Shown here piece after piece: positions 59,086-64,000 of a stretch of DNA of 64,000 bases. The position numbers and the translations under genes were made by a program. The notes below the pieces were generated by a model. The model was not told the DNA's origin. It ran no database searches and worked only from the letters and a program-made list of their open reading frames with translations. Origin of the DNA: Tomocerus qinae (Eukaryota; Arthropoda; Collembola; Entomobryomorpha; Tomoceridae); the NCBI GenBank assembly GCA_020055645.1, contig CM034546.1:99696001-99760000 (forward strand). The letters are read 5' to 3'. The first letter of the stretch is position 1; each line of letters begins with the position of its first letter.

Positions 59086-62000
59086 CACCCAGTAACTCGA
59101 AATTACTTAACGACTATTATGCAATCAAGTGCAATCTGCAATCAAGCAAAATTCAGACAAAAAAATCATTTCTCAAAGCAATAGCTTCAGCCCAACATTC
59201 TCATTAGCAATGAAATATAAAAAGAGTAATCTGCAGTCCATAAATAAATTAAACTTTGCAATTATAATATAATCTACCCCTTTGGAGCCTTTGGTTACAT
59301 CTTTAGGCTTATATTGAATTATAAACTTATCATGTATATTACTACGTAAACGCATGAAAATAATGATAATAATGCAAGGGGTAGGAGGAGGTAACTTAAA
59401 ACTACGCGAATTACTTGCTAAAAGCATCATTCATTATACTACGATTAAATATAGTTAAAATAAATATTTATACTCATTCAAGTTTTTATACTCGAAAATC
59501 CGTACTGTACGTTTGCTTAACTATCGATTGGGCTCAAAAGCTATAAGAACGGTTATCTATTATTTGTGCATCTAATTCATGTACTATTTCTCAGATGCAT
59601 TGTTAACCATCTGTGCTTTGCTTTTGCCGTAGCCTTGTTACCTTGTTATAAATAGAGTTAAATGGACAGTTAATATGAAATATTTATGGACAGAATTAGT
59701 ACAGGAAGAAAATCCTAAACAGACTTATAATAATTATGATCAAATGGAGAGTATGAATCTTTGCTCTTCCTTACCAAGACGTGATTTGAAGATTCTTTTC
59801 TCCAATGTTCTTTGGTTAGCTTGAGGTAACACTTATAAGTATTTAGATTGGTAAAGTCTCACCAATCAAGTCTCTATAAACATTTATTACGTCACACATC
59901 AACTTAGCGGAACTAAATATAGTGTCAATTTTAATAAGTTCAATTAACAAATTTAAAATTTTGTCACTAGTAATTAACATGTCTACTGGATTCCTTCCAA
60001 ATAATTTAATTTCACAGGAGCACAAGTTCACTTTTGAAAACTGAAAGCTTTCTACAGGCATACCTTTCCTGTTTTGATAATGCTGCCGTATTAGGCAAGG
60101 TGTTGCAATTTGCAAATCTATGGATTTTTGTGCAATGTAAAGAAAGGTGTTGGTATCTATACTTTTTAGAAAACCACCTTATAGGATCTGTGTATGTACT
60201 GCTGCACCATACAATTTTGTGGTTTTATGGCTAAAGTTTTTATGCTGCTACTGATTCTTGAATTCCAAACGGACTTTTGAAAAGTCTATATAAATCTTAT
60301 GAATTCTCTAAAAGGTCTGTTATCTTACAGCCATATTACACAAGGGAAAGGAATAGGTAATGTGTCAAAGTAGAAGGACGCTGCTCTTACTTGGGATAAA
60401 AACGAAGATTACAAATGCATAATGAATGAGATACAGTGGACGGTGAGATTGTGTTAGATGTACTCTCAATGTGAGTCTGATGGAGAATGAGAATGTGTTA
60501 TTTCAAAGTTAGGGAATAATGTACACAGTTGAATTTGTAGACCAGCAGCCTTTGCTTGCACTATCAAGCAGCATCCTACAAACGAGCAAGACATGAGGAT
60601 CGTAAGTAATCCTAATAATAACCAAGCAAGACTGTGTCCATGTATTCTACATCCAACTTCACTATCAACTCTTGCATTTGCTAGAACCATGTATTCAACT
60701 TCCTGATGATGAATGTGTGCTTAATTGCAGTTTTCAATAGGTCTACTAAAGATGTGGACCGACATACATGTATTGTCTTATTAACAATTCCCTATTGTCA
60801 AAACTTATTTAATACCTCGTTTCAGACTACATAACGCAGTAATTTTCCTTTGGGTTTCAATCATACGATCTAATTAGGTATACAAACTAATACCAAAGTT
60901 GAAATATATTGTGATATATGCAAGCAACTAAAGGCAATCTTTTATTTTATGATTTATGAATTCGGAGATGAAGTCATAAATCAATTTTTTCTTGTAATAT
61001 TCTAGTGTTAGATTACAAAAGTTATTTAAATATCGAATCGAATGAATACCGTATCCAACTGGAAGTTCTTTGTAAGGACACGTACTACGTACGTATTGCT
61101 ATTGTTATGTTAAATATTTACTAAATGCATAAAACAAAACGATTGTACACACTTTATGAACTAATAAATGGTAAGTCACACACAATCACAAATTAAACAT
61201 AAAACTTTGCTTTACTGTCAGAAGCTAAAGTTGAGTGTGTATCTATTATCAGAGGTATTTGGTTTGCATTTTACACAGCAATACTATAGTAATTCCTTTT
61301 TAGCTACTGAAAATTGATATTTTGAGTTATTTTTTATCATGAAGGAAGTCACAGTCGTTTTACCATCATCAGCAAATGTTCAATTTGATATTGTTGCCCT
61401 ATCTTTTGCCAATTTGGTGTATATAGGCTACTGCATCTGTTACTCCTGCAAAAAAGATGAAACTATATGCTACTATAAGCTTAACTCAAAATGGCTTATT
61501 TCGGCTTGCGTATAGGGAAAAATTTGAAATTCGAAATAAAAATGGCTAATCACTTTTAAAGGAAATATTATATGATTTTCTAACTGAAATTGTTACATAT
61601 TGTACTTGGGTACTGAGATTTTTTGTGTACAAAAGGAATGTCGTATCATAATATGTTCTTCGATTTTTTTATAAACATTGCAGCTCACTGCCTCACAGGG
61701 CCAAGAAGAATAGATCAAATATGCAAATAGGACATTGCATCAGGGTACCTACTTAGATTTGCTCTATGGAAATGCGTATATCGCATTAGAGTGCCCACTT
61801 AAAGGTGTATGCAAATGGGGATAGGGATATCGAATCAGCAGGGGTCAGGGACCTGTTTAAATTTTTGAAGATATTAGTTTCATTAGTCTTCATTCCGTAT
61901 TCGTCCTCATTCGTCCGCATTTGTCCTCATTCATCCACATTCGTACTCATTCCTCTGCATTCCTGTGTGTGTGTGTTAGTGGGAGAGTATGATCAATACT

Positions 62001-64000
62001 ATTGAGTAGCAAAGACACACTACCGCTCAAGCCGCGAGGACTTACTTGCAGAGACTCATCCACATGAACGAGAAACCTCTGCATTCGTACTCATTCCTCC
62101 GCATTCGTCTTCATTCGTCCTCATTCGTTCGCATTCGTCCCCATTTGTCATAATTCGTCCGCATTTGTGATCATTCATCCGCATTCGTCACTTATTGACA
62201 CTCTGAATTTTCCACATTTGAGATTTTTGACTTTATGCAACTTCAGCAGTAAAGAGGATCCTTATGCCATAGTTCGATATACGTTCTTATAGTTCAAGTC
62301 ATTCATGTTATGAGCAGTATGATCAAAAATGTAGAGGCTCAGGCTCACTATTGTCGCTATAGTTGGATTAGGATACTTTATCTATGTTGGAAATGATCTT
62401 AGCAGGGAATTGTTGAAAGGGAACTTTAAACTGTTCTCTGAATCTCTTCTGTTATGATCTTCTATTAATGAGCTTGTCCTTTGGACTCAGCAGACTCGTT
62501 TGAACGATGATAATGAAAACAATGCGAACTACGACAAACTTACCTACTTCTATAGAATTAATATTAGTTGGGTAAGTAAACTGAATGAAACCCCAAATCT
62601 AGAAGACTTGCTAATTTACATTGTTTAAGTATAACACAAAAGCAAAATAAATCAGCGTTCACAAAATGTTTCAGTTGCATCTAAGACCCTATTAAATCAT
62701 GGCAAAATCTATGAATAATTCCTTACTTACTTCGGCCTCCTCCTTCCATAATTAAAACCATTCGAAACTGAGAAAAGTATTTTCTAATTAGGGACTCCAT
62801 TGCTTGTGAAGTTAACATCTACAGTTATGTCAATAGTTAACACAAAATAAATAGTTTCCGTTAGCCTATGCTAAGAGTAGGTGTTGGCTACCTTAAAATT
62901 GAGAATTATAGACGTAGATAATATATAAGTAGGTTGCATGTGTAACGAAAGAAAGATAAGCATTACAGGCATAACCGACCAGAAAAATGCAATAAAAAAC
63001 TATTTATTTAGTATTTACTTATTTGATCATGTTTACCATTAATCGCTGTTTTGACATTGACCTTTACAGCTAGTATTAGTAATTGCATAGTAAGATTCAT
63101 TTAAAGATCAAAGATAGCTTACGAATTACAAAAATTGTAGAGCTGATATTTATAGTTTCCTTTACCTTCAATTCGCGAGTACCATTTTTTGCGGTTAATC
63201 ATGAGACATAGCATACAAAGGTGTATTGAAATGGATATTGCTTTTTTGTGCATCTGAAAATAGCACTGTGACTATTAACGTCCTATATAAATAGCTATCC
63301 TACTTATGGAGTATATTTATAGTTCAATGTTTACATGTTGTGAGAGTTAGGCTACATGATTATACTTTATGTGTAACAATCTTTATTTTCCGTGCACTAA
63401 ATTGTGCTTCCAGTCGCAATCCAAACATTTATTTTTTGTTTTGCATTACTTAAATAAACATACAAACTGATAACTTTAAACGATTGACCAAATTGACCAT
63501 TGCATTTTTGCATAAGGGCTTATTTATATATCCCAATCATAAACTTCCTACAGAAGTACAGAAATTGATGTAAAATTACAAGCCCTTTGCTAGGAAAAGA
63601 TTAATCTGAAATTGTAGGTTTGGCTTTTAGAATTCTGATGGAAATGTAAATGGTATGAAAGTGCTTATTAGGTATATAAATAATGACAATGTGTAGGAGT
63701 TAATGTACTACACACACAATTGTAAGTCCTAACCGCCCGATCAGCAGTAAAATCAAATTGAGTATTACCTCATTAAGGAATATTAATAATTCTTTATCAT
63801 CACAAGTTCATAGTAGTTGTCAAGATAAATCACTTTACTTTCGTCAAATGCTCTCTCCATAAAATGAATTCATAGATAAACATAAATGCATACTTCTGCA
63901 TGTCATTTCTCGAGTTAATTTGCTGAGGTTGCTGTACTATAAAGTGAATTGAACTCACATTTAGGTATACTCAGATTAGAGATTTTATATTTGAGAATCA
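59086..64000. other. Upstream flank of the transporter, no supported gene
   Basis: Should contain the transporter promoter and any 5' UTR exon. The minisatellite at 61.9-62.2 kb is the only structure seen. A 74-codon minus frame at 60466-60690 has one hydrophobic stretch but no supporting exon context. Confidence 0.5.
61890..62187 (+). repeat. 12-bp minisatellite, interrupted
   Basis: Two runs (about 61890-61965 and 62080-62187) of degenerate CATTCGTCCTCA / CATTCGTCCGCA units, separated by about 115 bp of unrelated sequence. Confidence 0.85.

Noticed and set aside
60466..60690. 74-codon minus frame with one hydrophobic stretch (SLAWLLLGLLTILMSC)
   Set aside because: Could be an exon of a membrane protein, but no partner exon, family or clear splice sites were found.

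Overview
This is an AT-rich, intron-rich animal nuclear window. It is almost certainly from an insect, to judge from an immune-type modular serine protease homolog, short GT-AG introns and abundant fold-back elements. I cannot name the order. All gene models were assembled by hand from ORF segments, splice sites and intron phases. The coding length of each of the seven spliced genes comes out as a whole number of codons, which supports the models.

Layout. (1) 3.6-7.7 kb, minus: a 771-aa secreted protein with the order trypsin-like, LDLa, LDLa, sushi, trypsin-like; both protease domains have lost the catalytic His. (2) 8.9-32.8 kb, minus: a dispersed cluster of three paralogous genes that I assign to the BEN-domain family (394, 481 and 528 aa). 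A small gene for a putative coiled-coil protein (218 aa) lies on the same strand between the first two. BEN proteins are DNA-binding chromatin and insulator factors, so the cluster may be a locally duplicated set of regulators; their partnership is inference. (3) 36.9-37.5 kb, plus: an unrecognised 203-aa orphan gene.

(4) 38.27-47.52 kb: a nested mobile-element island. The outer element has 273-bp near-perfect terminal inverted repeats and a 9-bp target duplication (CAATACCGG), which resembles Mutator-like DNA transposons. Inserted in it is a very young LTR retrotransposon (38955-44379) with 1053-bp LTRs that differ at one base I could see, a GTGG target duplication, and one long gag-type ORF without reverse transcriptase or integrase. 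The outer element also carries a 27-bp minisatellite and small hydrophobic ORFs.

(5) 47.75-53.03 kb, plus: the WDR36/Utp21 ribosome-biogenesis gene in 16 exons. Its second intron holds three different fold-back elements. (6) 54.8-59.1 kb, minus: an SLC16-type monocarboxylate transporter (702 aa, 11 coding exons) whose first intron uses a GC donor inside the signature motif. (7) 59.1-64 kb: no supported gene, only a 12-bp-type minisatellite.

The genes do not form one pathway. WDR36 and the transporter are housekeeping or physiological genes. The protease homolog is probably an extracellular immune or clotting cofactor. The BEN group is nuclear. No tRNA, rRNA or CRISPR array was recognised. 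5' UTR exons and promoters could not be placed reliably.
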